NCBI GenBank assembly: GCA_021324415.1
Contig: JAJPJF010000348.1
Coordinates: 1 to 56,026 of the forward strand
Source of the DNA: Nostocales cyanobacterium Centralia_MAG_434
GTDB lineage: Bacteria > Cyanobacteriota > Cyanobacteriia > Cyanobacteriales > Nostocaceae
Direction of reading: 5' to 3'
DNA length: 56,026 nucleotides
In this document: piece after piece, positions 25,307-34,367 of the stretch
Layout of the letters: each line of letters starts with the position of its first letter
Numbering within the stretch: the first letter of the stretch is position 1
The notes under the pieces: generated by a model
Told to the model about the DNA's origin: nothing
What the model saw: the letters and a program-made list of their open reading frames with translations, nothing else
Database searches by the model: none
Made by a program: the position numbers and the translations under genes

Positions 25307-25335
25307 CATCTTGATGGTAAACAGTCATCAAGATG
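25307..25335 (-). terminator. Terminator of the low-temperature-induced-like gene
   Basis: CATCTTGATG and CATCAAGATG form a perfect 10-bp stem. On the minus strand it is followed by TTTTAGTGTTT, and it lies about 75 bases past the stop at 25410. Confidence 0.7.
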
Positions 25336-25409
25336 CTTATAATTAAGGGTGATTTAAACTTTAAATCTCTGCGTTCAGCACATCCTTAAAATCCACTTTT
25401 GCGTGAACA

Positions 25410-25769
25410 CTATTTATTGCCTGTAACTTTGTCCAAAAAAGTTTTAACGCTATCTTCCACTGACGTTGCACCTTGAGAATTTTCTGGTCTCTTTTGCTTC
25501 TCAATATCAGCGGCTCCTTGAACTTCGTTAAGTCCTTCGTTAGATTTCTTTTGAACCTCTTTCAACCCTAGAGGTGGTTCTGTAGATACCTTATCCGTTT
25601 CTTTCTGAGTTTCTAGTAGCTGTGTAGTAGCATCTTGGGGATTACTCCTTGGGCTACTAATTGCATTAGCAGGAAATGCGCTAGAGAAAAACATGAAGGC
25701 ACAAATAAATGCCACAATTATCAAGCGTACAGGACGCAATATAGGTAAACTAAAACCATCTTTTTTCAT
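25410..25769 (-). CDS. Low-temperature-induced-like secreted small protein
   Basis: A 119-residue protein with an N-terminal signal segment (LIIVAFICAFMFFSSAFPAN, about 17-36, ending in ANAIS). The mature part is hydrophilic: PLGLKEVQKKSNEGLNEVQG, AADIEKQKRPENSQGATSVE and a helical tail ending VTGNK. It resembles from memory cyanobacterial proteins annotated low-temperature-induced. Their biochemical function is unknown; location in the periplasm or thylakoid lumen is inferred from the signal. It is preceded by an AT-rich 640-base non-coding stretch. Confidence 0.75.
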   Translation of the reverse strand: MKKDGFSLPILRPVRLIIVAFICAFMFFSSAFPANAISSPRSNPQDATTQLLETQKETDKVSTEPPLGLKEVQKKSNEGLNEVQGAADIEKQKRPENSQGATSVEDSVKTFLDKVTGNK

Positions 25770-26377
25770 TTAATAAACCTCCAAACACTAAGCTATTCAA
25801 AAAGATTATCGAAGTTTGGAACCTATATTAGCTTTAAGTGCAATTATAGGTTAGGATAGATAGTGTCTATCTTTCAATGATAATTAATGATAGATTCACT
25901 TAAGGTAAGATATTCAAAGAAATCTTATGTGTATTTCTTACAGCAATCTTACTTGGATAAATGAAGGCTATACTTTAAGCAAGCTTAATCTGTTGTTTAC
26001 AAATTAATCAGCTAAGCCTTACTTTTACTAGCTTGATTGCGGCTTAAATAAGATTTACTTTGTTTCAGACCATCTAACCTATTTCTACTTTAGAGAGCAA
26101 ATCGTAAATAGTTAATCGACCTTAAGACTGATGTTTATCGATGTCTCCATTTCGCATAGACTCACTCTTGTGGTAGAATAGCTTCATCAAACATGGTAGC
26201 TAGACAGATTAAAGCTATTTTTTGAATAACTTGATAGTTATTAACTAATTATCATAATTAATAAATAAGCATATCCTATCTTTTTTAATGGTAGAAATTG
26301 TCATTATTTATCCTCATGTTTTACTCAGGAGTCAGTAAATAATTGCTTTAGAAATGGGACAGAATATGCTTGAAGAA
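25770..26377. other. Non-coding stretch
   Basis: AT-rich sequence with no supported gene. It contains short repeats of ATGATAGATTC/ATGATAATTAATGATAG near 25875. I see nothing else. Confidence 0.5.
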
Positions 26378-26400
26378 AAGGTGGGCACGATACCCACCTT
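26378..26400 (-). terminator. Rho-independent terminator
   Basis: AAGGTGGG and CCCACCTT pair perfectly around CACGATA. On the minus strand it is followed by TTCTTC, just past the stop of the 26411-26800 gene. Confidence 0.75.
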
Positions 26401-26410
26401 ATCAAGGTTT

Positions 26411-26800
26411 TTATTCGCTAAAGACAGAAGTACAGGCTTGAGCTTCTAGCCAAAGTTTATGGAGAACAATCTCAATGTGATCGCTTATAGCTGTGACAAA
26501 TAAACCATCCGCGTCCTCAAAATTAGCTGATAGCCAAGAACCCCGCAAAGTGACTTCCATGTAATCAGTATCGCAAGTATCCAGTGCAATGATTTCTTTG
26601 TCATCACGGTACACAAGAGTTCTAAGCACTTCTACTCCTGTTAAATCAACAGGAAGCAAAAAGGAAGCCGTGCTGGGTTTGACGGATAAACATTGACCTA
26701 CTCGCAGCGCAAAAATAACTCGTGCTTGTATCCATTCCTCCAAAGACTGAGTTACCCACTCCAAGTGAAAACTAGTTTCGGTGTACGTTAATTTCAGCAT
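26411..26800 (-). CDS. Conserved cyanobacterial hypothetical (alr0857-like)
   Basis: A 129-residue soluble protein beginning MLKLTYTETSFHLEWV. It contains VKPSTASFLLPVDLTG and YMEVTLRGSWLSANFEDADG, and ends in EIVLHKLWLEAQ. The pattern resembles the cyanobacterial family annotated after Nostoc alr0857, of unknown function. No catalytic motif or membrane segment is visible. It ends at its own terminator (26378-26400) and is probably a single-gene transcript. Confidence 0.75.
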   Translation of the reverse strand: MLKLTYTETSFHLEWVTQSLEEWIQARVIFALRVGQCLSVKPSTASFLLPVDLTGVEVLRTLVYRDDKEIIALDTCDTDYMEVTLRGSWLSANFEDADGLFVTAISDHIEIVLHKLWLEAQACTSVFSE

Positions 26801-26882
26801 TCCTTATGCTCTCCTGTTATTCCAGGTCTGCCTCCACACCCATCCAGATTTGTTCACCAACAGATCCGACTCCTTATAGAAA

Positions 26883-26913
26883 AACCCCCGCCTCTTGTAT
26901 GGAAGCGGGGGTT
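26883..26913. terminator. GC-rich hairpin, probable terminator
   Basis: AACCCCCGC and GCGGGGGTT form a perfect 9-bp stem around CTCTTGTATGGAA, flanked by A-run/T-rich sequence. No clear gene is immediately upstream on either strand, so it may end a small RNA in 26914-27268. Confidence 0.65.
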
Positions 26914-27268
26914 AGAATTTGACCACTTAACGTCTTTGTTTGGTCTTATACAGGTACAGCATCAGTTATGCATGTACCTCCCGCTTCTTTCGTCTTGTTT
27001 TATGAATGCATTTCAGTAAATTAATGCTGGCATATCTAAAATCATGATTACCTTCTGTGAAACTCCTGCCTTTTCGACTACCGTTGTCCACAAATAAATA
27101 CTCCACTCCCAAGTTGGCTGATTCCCAACAAGCGAGGCAAATATCTATATACGGGGAGGTAGAAAGGGAAGAAATATCTCTCACAGAAAATTTCACCTAT
27201 TTGAACATTCCTTTAAACATACTACACTTGTATTACTATCCTGTCCATACTTTTAAGGAGAAAAACTG
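26914..27268. other. Non-coding stretch upstream of the RHH gene
   Basis: Open frames occur on both strands but neither has a recognisable product. It likely holds the promoter of the 27269 gene, whose ribosome site AAGGAG lies eight bases before the ATG. Confidence 0.45.
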
Positions 27269-27604
27269 ATGCATACGATAACTCGCACCCCGACCACTGA
27301 CATGGAAGTTACCAGCATCCGCTTGGAGCGGGAACTAAAAGATAAACTGAAAGAACTAGCTGGTAATCAGGGATATCAAGCTCTGATTCGAGATATTCTC
27401 TGGAATTATGTGCAGCAAAAATCAGGAGAGTGGAAACCTCGATTTTCAAAAGCCGATATTCGGGCTAGCATAGCAGCTACAGCTCAGCAAGAAGAACGTT
27501 GTGTACTGACAGGTCAACTCATTCAACCACAACAACCAATGCTCTTGGGTCTTACGAGAAATGGCGATATGGTTCCTCTGAGTGTCGAGAGTCTAAGCAT
27601 TTAA
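27269..27604 (+). CDS. Small ribbon-helix-helix-like protein
   Basis: A 111-residue protein. The N-terminal half (MEVTSIRLERELKDKLKELA, about residues 11-30, then IRDILWNYVQ) has the strand-helix-helix pattern of ribbon-helix-helix DNA-binding proteins. The C-terminal half contains ERCVLTGQLIQPQQPMLLGL, seen in conserved cyanobacterial proteins. TTTAAGGAG gives a good ribosome site. It may be a small transcription regulator. No toxin partner is adjacent. Confidence 0.75.
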   Translation: MHTITRTPTTDMEVTSIRLERELKDKLKELAGNQGYQALIRDILWNYVQQKSGEWKPRFSKADIRASIAATAQQEERCVLTGQLIQPQQPMLLGLTRNGDMVPLSVESLSI

Positions 27605-28101
27605 ATTTTATCGGAGATGCAGTTTGGTGGCGCTTTGCAAGCTGACCACTGAACTGCACTCATAGCAACTTTATACTGGCAGTCAAAAGTGGATAACTGT
27701 AAAGCACGAGAGTTTTTTAAACTTTGACTTTATAAAATTTAACTATAATTCATCTTTAGCAAAGTTACAAAAAAATACATTTGTAATGTATGACTCAGTA
27801 GTAATGCTGATGTTGTTTATGGACTTTTTGTTTGAAAACTAGAGGAATTACGGTTTATGTATTTTAAAAGACAAGATATTCTAAGTTAAAGTTAGCAGAT
27901 AAAATCAACATAAAATAGCTAAAAGTTAATTAAACAAAGCATCTTAGTATATTATCTGGTATTTTTCTAGTTCTAAAAAGAATAATTGAATATACCAAGA
28001 ATTATAGTCATCTGCAGTCGAAAAGGGCTATAACAGGTGAGAGAAAGAATTGTAAAAAATTTACGGATCACTAGGGTAAAACGTATTGAAGGGTGATTGA
28101 T
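27605..28101. other. Non-coding stretch
   Basis: AT-rich sequence. I see no gene, RNA or clear hairpin. It probably carries the promoter of the kinase gene that follows. Confidence 0.45.
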
Positions 28102-28127
28102 ATGCCAGGAGGTTGGGTACAAAAAGC

Positions 28128-30167
28128 ATGGGGTCATTATCCAAGAGCTCGTCAGAAAAAGACAAGCATTTATCGTCACTACCGCAGTGTAAAAATGAAT
28201 TAGATCGACTAAAAAAATACCCGGTCAAGCGGATGCAGCATCAGGAAGAACCTGCCCTCCAGTTGGTACAAAAAATCAACCAAATCATTGCCAAACACTT
28301 GACTCCAGCAGGTATGCTGCAAGAGATTGCCCAAGTTCTAGGAGCTGCCTTTGAGGTAGATTGTTGCTCCCTAGTTACAGTTATGGACAAGGTGTCTGGT
28401 TCAACAATAAGTGCTTATTGGTGTACACAAGAGTATTTGGAGTTGCCACACCCGCAAAAGATATTGTCATCTGAACAAGTTGATTTACCAGTCGTACACT
28501 GTGCCTCGGAGCCATTGACCATTGAGGATATTTCGACAATTGAGAATAGTCTGGGGATCGGATATCAATCTTTGCCACTATCAATACAAGCTGTGTTGGC
28601 AATACCCTGTCGATTTGGTGGTAAAAACAACGGCGTAATTAGTCTCGTTAAATTTCATCCCTATGATTGGAATGAACAAGAAAAACATCTCCTAAAAGCT
28701 GTAGAGTCTGCCTGTGCGATCGCATTTTCTCAAGTCATACAAGCACAGGTGATTGCTTCTCAACAGCAAGAGTTGCAAACATGTGCTCACCATCAAAGCT
28801 TAATCAAGCAATTGACGATACTCAGTCGCAGTAACTTGGAGTTGAATCAAATGCTGCAATTGGCGATCACCTCGACGGCAAGTGCTCTACAAGCAGATCG
28901 TGGGTTGCTGATATTGCTAAAGTATACAGATCCTCTATTTAAAGCTCGACCGAAAAAACAAGCCCCTAAGGCCAGAGCTACTGTTGTTAGTGAATGGTTA
29001 AGAAAATCAGAAGATTTACTGACACAAGAGAACTCATTTTGGGTTGCTGAGTGCGACTTATGCCAAAAAGTCTTCACAGAGCCAGGAAAACCGATCATTA
29101 TAGATCGTCGTATAGATAAAGATATCTCAGTTGTTGCTCCCGTATTTGCTCTGGATGTATTGCCCACATTATTATTAATGCCTTTGGAGAGTCAAGGCAA
29201 AGTTTTAGGATTTCTTGTGTTACAGCAAACCGATGCTCGTAACTGGCAACCAGCAGAATTAAATATAGTGGAAATGGTTTGTGCTCACCTCAGCAATGCT
29301 ATTATCCAAACGCAAACACTCAAGCAAGTACAGACACTAGTGGATGAGCGGACAGCACAACTACAACGTAGTCTAGAGGTTCAAGCTAAGTTATATGAGA
29401 GAACGCGACAGTACGTTGAGCAACTGAGGGAACTGAACCATCTCAAAGATGAGTTTGTCAGTAACATGAGCGATCGCCTGCGTTATCCTCTCACCAATAT
29501 GCGTATGGCATTACGCAACTTACGGCAACCAGGAGTAAGTCTTGAGCGTCATAAGCTGTACATGGATATCTTGGAGCAGGAATGCACGAAAGAAATCAAC
29601 TTGATCAATGACTTACTGACACTCCAGAGGTTGGAGAATCAACCACAACGCCCACAATTTGCCAGCATTGATTTAAATACCAAGATACAAGATCTAGTAG
29701 CATCTTTTGAGCAACCCCTAAGAGAGCAAGGATTAACAATCTCTATCGACTTACCAGATGAGACTTATGTACTGCAAACCGAAGTCGAAAGTTTTGACCG
29801 GATTCTGCAAGAGATGTTCACGAATGTTGGCAAGTACTCAGAACCAGATACCACTGTCCATCTACAAGTCTCTCACCGTGTGAATCAACAAATTGATCAA
29901 ATTATTCTTAAATTAACCAACATTGGACATGATATATCTGAAGAAGAAGCCACATACATATTTGATCGATTCCGCCGAGGCAAAGGCAGATGGACTCCTG
30001 GCACTGGCTTGGGACTGGCACTGGTTAAGTCCTTAGTACAGCATCTCAATGGAATGATTGCCGTAGAAAGCATTCCAATAGAGAACTCCAATCTGAGCAA
30101 GATTTGCTTCACTTTAACTTTGCCCCAATTCTCAGACGAAAGTAATCCATATTCTAACAGTGACTAA
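28128..30167 (+). CDS. GAF-domain histidine kinase with altered H-box
   Basis: A 679-residue soluble sensor kinase. Two GAF-type domains (about 40-190 and 230-390) are followed by a coiled coil, a HisKA segment and HATPase_c. The H-box reads FVSNMSDRLRYPLTNM where relatives have SHELRTPL: the phospho-acceptor His position (about residue 449) is Asp, encoded within a GCGATCGC octamer at 29470-29477. The ATPase keeps EMFTNVGKYSEPD (N box) and GTGLGLALVKSL (G2). Autophosphorylation on His is therefore doubtful. AGGAGG lies 15 bases before the ATG. A TTG at 28113 is an alternative start. The gene overlaps the next by 8 bases. Confidence 0.82.
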   Translation: MGSLSKSSSEKDKHLSSLPQCKNELDRLKKYPVKRMQHQEEPALQLVQKINQIIAKHLTPAGMLQEIAQVLGAAFEVDCCSLVTVMDKVSGSTISAYWCTQEYLELPHPQKILSSEQVDLPVVHCASEPLTIEDISTIENSLGIGYQSLPLSIQAVLAIPCRFGGKNNGVISLVKFHPYDWNEQEKHLLKAVESACAIAFSQVIQAQVIASQQQELQTCAHHQSLIKQLTILSRSNLELNQMLQLAITSTASALQADRGLLILLKYTDPLFKARPKKQAPKARATVVSEWLRKSEDLLTQENSFWVAECDLCQKVFTEPGKPIIIDRRIDKDISVVAPVFALDVLPTLLLMPLESQGKVLGFLVLQQTDARNWQPAELNIVEMVCAHLSNAIIQTQTLKQVQTLVDERTAQLQRSLEVQAKLYERTRQYVEQLRELNHLKDEFVSNMSDRLRYPLTNMRMALRNLRQPGVSLERHKLYMDILEQECTKEINLINDLLTLQRLENQPQRPQFASIDLNTKIQDLVASFEQPLREQGLTISIDLPDETYVLQTEVESFDRILQEMFTNVGKYSEPDTTVHLQVSHRVNQQIDQIILKLTNIGHDISEEEATYIFDRFRRGKGRWTPGTGLGLALVKSLVQHLNGMIAVESIPIENSNLSKICFTLTLPQFSDESNPYSNSD

Positions 30168-30756
30168 AGAACACCATATCCAACCAGCGGAGCTAGACAT
30201 CAGTCTTGCTGATGATGAAATCCACCTAGAACCCAATTTGGAATCAGATGCTGCTTTAGAAGCTGTGCAAGTCCAAATTGAGAAGATAGCAGATCGACAA
30301 CGACGAATTACTGCTAAAGTTCGAGTTCCTCAACCTGTAGAACAAGTTTGGAAAGTTCTGACAAATTATGAAGCCTTGGCTGACTTCATACCCAACCTTG
30401 CTAGCAGTCGTCAGCTTGAACATCCCAAAGGAGGCATTCGCTTGGAGCAAATAGGCTCTCAACGTTTACTACGCTTCAACTTTTGTGCGCGTGTCATTCT
30501 GGACCTAGAAGAATTCTTCCCTCATAAAATTAGCTTTCAGATGGTAGAGGGAGATTTTAAAGACTTCTTTGGGAACTGGAGCTTAGAACCCTATTCCACA
30601 GGCAACTTTATGGGAACTTATCTCTACTACACTGTCCAGGTCTGGCCTAAGTTGACTATGCCAGTCGGCATCTTAGAGCGTCGTCTCAGTAAAGACATGA
30701 AGCTAAATCTTCTCGCTATTCGCCAGCGCGTAGAAGAATTAGCCAAGCCAATGTAA
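30160..30756 (+). CDS. SRPBCC (START-like) family protein
   Basis: A 198-residue protein starting at a GTG that overlaps the kinase stop, so translation is probably coupled. A helix-grip SRPBCC domain occupies about 45-190: RRITAKVRVPQPVEQVWKVL, LTNYEALADFIPNLASSRQL and GNWSLEPYSTGNFMGTYLYY are typical of the cyclase/dehydrase (polyketide_cyc) branch. It binds a hydrophobic ligand in relatives. Here the ligand is unknown and may be lipid or pigment. Confidence 0.85.
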   Translation: MTKEHHIQPAELDISLADDEIHLEPNLESDAALEAVQVQIEKIADRQRRITAKVRVPQPVEQVWKVLTNYEALADFIPNLASSRQLEHPKGGIRLEQIGSQRLLRFNFCARVILDLEEFFPHKISFQMVEGDFKDFFGNWSLEPYSTGNFMGTYLYYTVQVWPKLTMPVGILERRLSKDMKLNLLAIRQRVEELAKPM

Positions 30757-30773
30757 AAAGATGAGGGCAGAAA

Positions 30774-30799
30774 TTCCCTGTAACCAAAATCTCAGGGAA
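30774..30799 (+). terminator. Weak hairpin after the SRPBCC gene
   Basis: TTCCCTG and CAGGGAA pair around a 12-base loop, 18 bases after the stop. There is no strong U-tract, so termination is only possible. Confidence 0.45.
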
Positions 30800-30916
30800 T
30801 AATCTGCTTTCATGTCAACAAAGCAAGGTAGGGACATGCCAGAACAAACCTGAGTACACACCTAGTCATGCTAGAAGCTATACTTCAAAAAACTATGTTT
30901 TCGCTAATTTACTGTA

Positions 30917-30989
30917 TACCCCCAGGGGAATTCGAATCCCCGTTACCTCCGTGAAAGGGAGGTGTCCTAGGCCTCTAGACGATGGGGGC
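30917..30989 (-). tRNA. tRNA-Glu (anticodon UUC)
   Basis: Reading the minus strand, the acceptor GCCCCCA pairs with TGGGGGT (first pair G-U, as in cyanobacterial and chloroplast tRNA-Glu). The anticodon loop reads CCTTTCACG with TTC, and the T-arm is GGGGATTCGAATTCCCC. No CCA is encoded. Length is 73 nt. In cyanobacteria this tRNA also feeds tetrapyrrole synthesis as glutamyl-tRNA. Confidence 0.95.
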
Positions 30990-31117
30990 GCGTTGGTTTG
31001 GACTTTTATAAATTTAGCGATTCTGAAGGCTAATGTCAACAGGTTTCGGCAAAAAATTTAGAAATTGTGAGAACGTTAAACTAGTGAGATGTTTAGCAAA
31101 GCTAACTCCTATTATAA

Positions 31118-31142
31118 AAAGCTGCTATTAAACGGCTTTTTT
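31118..31142. terminator. Hairpin with flanking A/T runs
   Basis: AAAAAGC and GCTTTTT pair, with extra T after the stem. It sits between the tRNA and the antiporter, on the upstream side of both. Confidence 0.5.
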
Positions 31143-31297
31143 ATTGATAGTATTTTAGCCGTTATTTCACCTAACAACATACAAAATACTGTGTCATAAA
31201 CAACCCAAAATGAAACAACATCTTGATCTAGTGAGAGGCCGAGGGTGTGATTTTGCACCACAAACGATTTTGAAATACGTTGCTCAAAATCCATCTC

Positions 31298-33229
31298 ATG
31301 GAAGTATCTTTTGAAATTACCCTGCAAGTCGTCATTGCTGTATTTGCAGGTATTAGCGCTCAGGTGCTGGCTGCATACCTCCGTGTACCAAGCATCGTCT
31401 TCCTATTATTGTTTGGCATCTTGTTAGGCTCTGATGGCATTGGTCTATTGCATCCTCATATGCTAGGCACTGGTCTAGATGTTATTGTCGCCCTGGCAAC
31501 AGCGATCATTTTGTTTGAAGGTGGACTGAACCTAGATCTACAAGAACTCGACAGAGTTTCGGTTAGTTTACAACTGCTTGTCACTTTAGGAACGCTGATC
31601 ACATTGATGGGTGGTAGTATGGCAGCTCATTGGCTAGGTGAATTCCCTTGGCCTATAGCCTTTCTTTACGCCTCTCTAGTTGTAGTCACAGGACCAACCG
31701 TCATCAGCCCCCTACTCAAACAAATCAATGTGGATCGACAAGTGGCAACACTTTTGGAAGGAGAAGGTGTCTTAATTGACCCAGTAGGAGCCATCCTTGC
31801 CTTTGTTGTTCTTGACACGATTCTAAACGGCGATACTGATCCCAAAAATGCCATTATCGGGTTGCTGGTCCGTCTTGGTATTGGCACAACAATTGGTGCA
31901 GCAGGCGGTTATCTGATGAGCTTGATTTTCAAACGAGCTAACTTCCTGTCATTGGATTTAAAAAATTCAGTGGTACTGGCGGTACTGTGGGGTCTATTCA
32001 GCCTAGCGCAGATGATCCGTAATGAGTCTGGAGTCATGACCACAGTAGTGGCAGGTATTGTTTTTGCCAACTCTTCAGTACCAGAAGAAAGGCTTTTACG
32101 GCGCTTTAAAGGTCAACTTACAATTCTCAGTGTCTCAGTACTTTTCATTCTGCTAGCAGCAGATTTATCTATTGCCAGTGTATTTGCCTTAGGCTGGGGA
32201 AGTGTACTGACTGTTTTGGTACTGATGTTTGTCGTTCGCCCAATTAATATCCTCTGCTGTACTTGGAACAGTGATTTAAACTGGCGACAGAAACTGTTTT
32301 TAAGCTGGGTTGCTCCACGAGGAATTGTTTCGGCCTCTGTTGCTTCTTTGTTTGCAATTTTACTAACACAGCACGGGATGAATGGAGGCGATTCAATCAA
32401 AGCTTTGGTCTTTCTTACCATTATCATGACAGTTGTCTGCCAAGGATTAACAGCTGGTAAGATTGCGGACTGGCTTCAAATCACTTCACAAGAAGCAACT
32501 GGAGTTGTGATCGTTGGTTGTCACCCTTTGAGTTTATTGATTGGACGGTTTTTTCAAGAACGTGGTGAAGCTGTAGTGATGATTGATACTGACACCCAAT
32601 ATTACGAACAAGCCAAAGCCCAAAATATCCGCTTAATTACCAGCAGTGCCTTGGATAATGGTGTCTTGGAAGAAGCGGGTCTGGCTTCTATAGGAACTTT
32701 TTTGGCTATGACTAATAATGGAGAGGTGAATTTTGTCTTGGCGCAACGAGTGGCAGAGGAATTCGACCCGCCACGAGTTTTAGCTGTTTTTCCACGTGAC
32801 CCGCAGTCAACCGTCTTAAATAATACCAAGAAGCATCAAGTGAACCAAGCTTTTGTTCCAGATTTTGCTATTAAGGTTTGGAATGAGTACCTAAATAATG
32901 GACGAGTGAAACTGGGAACAACCACACTTACTCAATTTAATGTTTCCATTCAACAAGCTCATATGCAGGCACTCATCCTGGCAGGTGAGTTGATACCTCT
33001 GTTAATAGAACGTGAAGAACGTCTTCAGGTTGTACTAGCAACTGAAGAGTGGGAAGTTGGCGATCGCATTATCTACCTGTTACATGACCCGAGACCAAAG
33101 CTGTTAAAACGCCTATCCGGCGCTAGTCAATCAACTCCCCTTGCTTTAGAAAAGTTACCAGAAGTTGAAGAGGTGTCGTTGCTAAAAATCCCTCAACCAA
33201 CAGCCGATGAAATTATTAGCAATTCCTGA
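31298..33229 (+). CDS. Cation:proton antiporter (CPA/NhaP-type) with C-terminal TrkA-N domain
   Basis: A 643-residue membrane transporter. About 12 hydrophobic helices in residues 1-400 include TAIILFEGGLNLDLQELDRV, the conserved GEGVLIDPVGAILAFV (transport Asp) and SWVAPRGIVSASVASLFA (conserved Arg). A cytosolic TrkA-N/RCK-type nucleotide-binding domain follows, with GVVIVGCHPLSLLIGRFF. It would exchange Na+ or K+ for protons. A TTG six codons upstream is an alternative start. The gene ends at a strong terminator. Confidence 0.9.
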   Translation: MEVSFEITLQVVIAVFAGISAQVLAAYLRVPSIVFLLLFGILLGSDGIGLLHPHMLGTGLDVIVALATAIILFEGGLNLDLQELDRVSVSLQLLVTLGTLITLMGGSMAAHWLGEFPWPIAFLYASLVVVTGPTVISPLLKQINVDRQVATLLEGEGVLIDPVGAILAFVVLDTILNGDTDPKNAIIGLLVRLGIGTTIGAAGGYLMSLIFKRANFLSLDLKNSVVLAVLWGLFSLAQMIRNESGVMTTVVAGIVFANSSVPEERLLRRFKGQLTILSVSVLFILLAADLSIASVFALGWGSVLTVLVLMFVVRPINILCCTWNSDLNWRQKLFLSWVAPRGIVSASVASLFAILLTQHGMNGGDSIKALVFLTIIMTVVCQGLTAGKIADWLQITSQEATGVVIVGCHPLSLLIGRFFQERGEAVVMIDTDTQYYEQAKAQNIRLITSSALDNGVLEEAGLASIGTFLAMTNNGEVNFVLAQRVAEEFDPPRVLAVFPRDPQSTVLNNTKKHQVNQAFVPDFAIKVWNEYLNNGRVKLGTTTLTQFNVSIQQAHMQALILAGELIPLLIEREERLQVVLATEEWEVGDRIIYLLHDPRPKLLKRLSGASQSTPLALEKLPEVEEVSLLKIPQPTADEIISNS

Positions 33230-33238
33230 CTGCAAAGC

Positions 33239-33265
33239 TTCCCCTTTTTAAGCAAAAAAGGGGAA
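33239..33265 (+). terminator. Terminator of the antiporter gene
   Basis: TTCCCCTTTTT pairs with AAAAAAGGGGAA around a 4-base loop, about 10 bases after the stop and followed by TTT. Confidence 0.85.
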
Positions 33266-33294
33266 TTTAGACTTAGTATTGTGTTCAAACAGCA

Positions 33295-33933
33295 CTAGAC
33301 GCTACCAGTAGCCATGGGAGTGTCAGTAACTTCAGGCTTTGTTGCTTCAACATACATTTGCTTTTCTTGCAGAAACACGCCTACTAAATGCACTACAGCA
33401 AGAATAATGGCAGCAAAAGAGACAATATAACTATGTATGGTGTAAAGGTGTTGAACCGTTATAGTGTTAATTGCTCCGCCAGTGAGAATGTCTCTAATCT
33501 GGGAACCAATCAAGGGAATTGCTTCAATGGTTCCTAGCTCAAGGCTAAAACGCCAATATCCTTGTTGATCCCAGTCTAAGATCATTGCTGTCCAAGCTAG
33601 CCCAATTGCACTGAGCGTAAACAAAATTCCACTAACCCAAGCAATGAGCCAACTCTTGCTAAATTGCCTACTCACAAACATCAGCACAATTTGAACAAGG
33701 GCAATTGCAATCACTCCATGACCTGCGACTTCGTGAGCTTTACGAAACAACCAGCCAAATGACAATTCTGTATTAATCATTTTCAACGAGTTATAAGCGG
33801 CCCCGGATGCTGGTTCATAGTAGAAAGATAGCAAGATGCCACTAGTAGCACCAATGAGAGTTAAGGTAATAATTACTACTGCTAATATTGTTGTTATACG
33901 TCGCACAATTGCCTCAAACTGAGTACCTATCAT
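33295..33933 (-). CDS. Cytochrome b6-type N-terminal domain protein (petB paralogue)
   Basis: A 212-residue membrane protein with four to five helices, like the b6 half of cytochrome b. Helix-D histidines H167 and H182 have the 15-residue spacing of b6 heme ligands, in HLYTIHSYIVSF and VVHLVG. In helix B, H67 is present, but the residue 14 further on is Gln81, where b6 has its second His. No cysteine occurs, so the covalent c-type heme site of PetB is absent. It probably binds at least one heme. It may pair with another redox subunit, but no Rieske or subunit IV gene is adjacent. Confidence 0.75.
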   Translation of the reverse strand: MIGTQFEAIVRRITTILAVVIITLTLIGATSGILLSFYYEPASGAAYNSLKMINTELSFGWLFRKAHEVAGHGVIAIALVQIVLMFVSRQFSKSWLIAWVSGILFTLSAIGLAWTAMILDWDQQGYWRFSLELGTIEAIPLIGSQIRDILTGGAINTITVQHLYTIHSYIVSFAAIILAVVHLVGVFLQEKQMYVEATKPEVTDTPMATGSV

Positions 33934-34367
33934 GGGTAAACACTCCTTTTCTCGGCTGAATGTATACTTTTATTACAATTCTAACTAAGAAACATTAACA
34001 AGAGTTAGGTCAAAAGGCGTATATAAATTTCGAGTAGAGACCGGACAAGGCATGAAGTGAATAATTGGGAATCTAAACCTGAGCAAAATGTTGTCTTTTC
34101 TAGGTAAGCACTTTTGACTACAAGTACGAGAATCTTGTAAATAGAGCAAAACCAGTGTACTTTAAAGCTTATTTTTAATAAACGCAACTTTTCAGGACAA
34201 GCGAGCGTCGTTTTTTGGGAAAATAGACAACTTGCAAAACCAGCAATCTTTCTGTTTCAAATTTCTCAGAGAAAGTTATTATTTGTAGAGAAAAGCATCT
34301 ATTCGTTATTGCCTCAGCAATAAAATTGCTAGTCAATTGCAAACGAGCCGAGTGAACGAAAACAGTT
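33934..34367. other. Non-coding divergent region
   Basis: AT-rich sequence between divergent genes. No hairpin or RNA gene is evident, and promoters for both neighbours are expected here. Confidence 0.45.

Noticed and set aside
26966-27269. Two short overlapping frames on opposite strands
   Set aside because: No recognisable product and no ribosome site; the region is better explained as promoter sequence.
34005-34187. A 60-residue minus-strand frame
   Set aside because: No conservation pattern or ribosome site; lies in the divergent promoter region.
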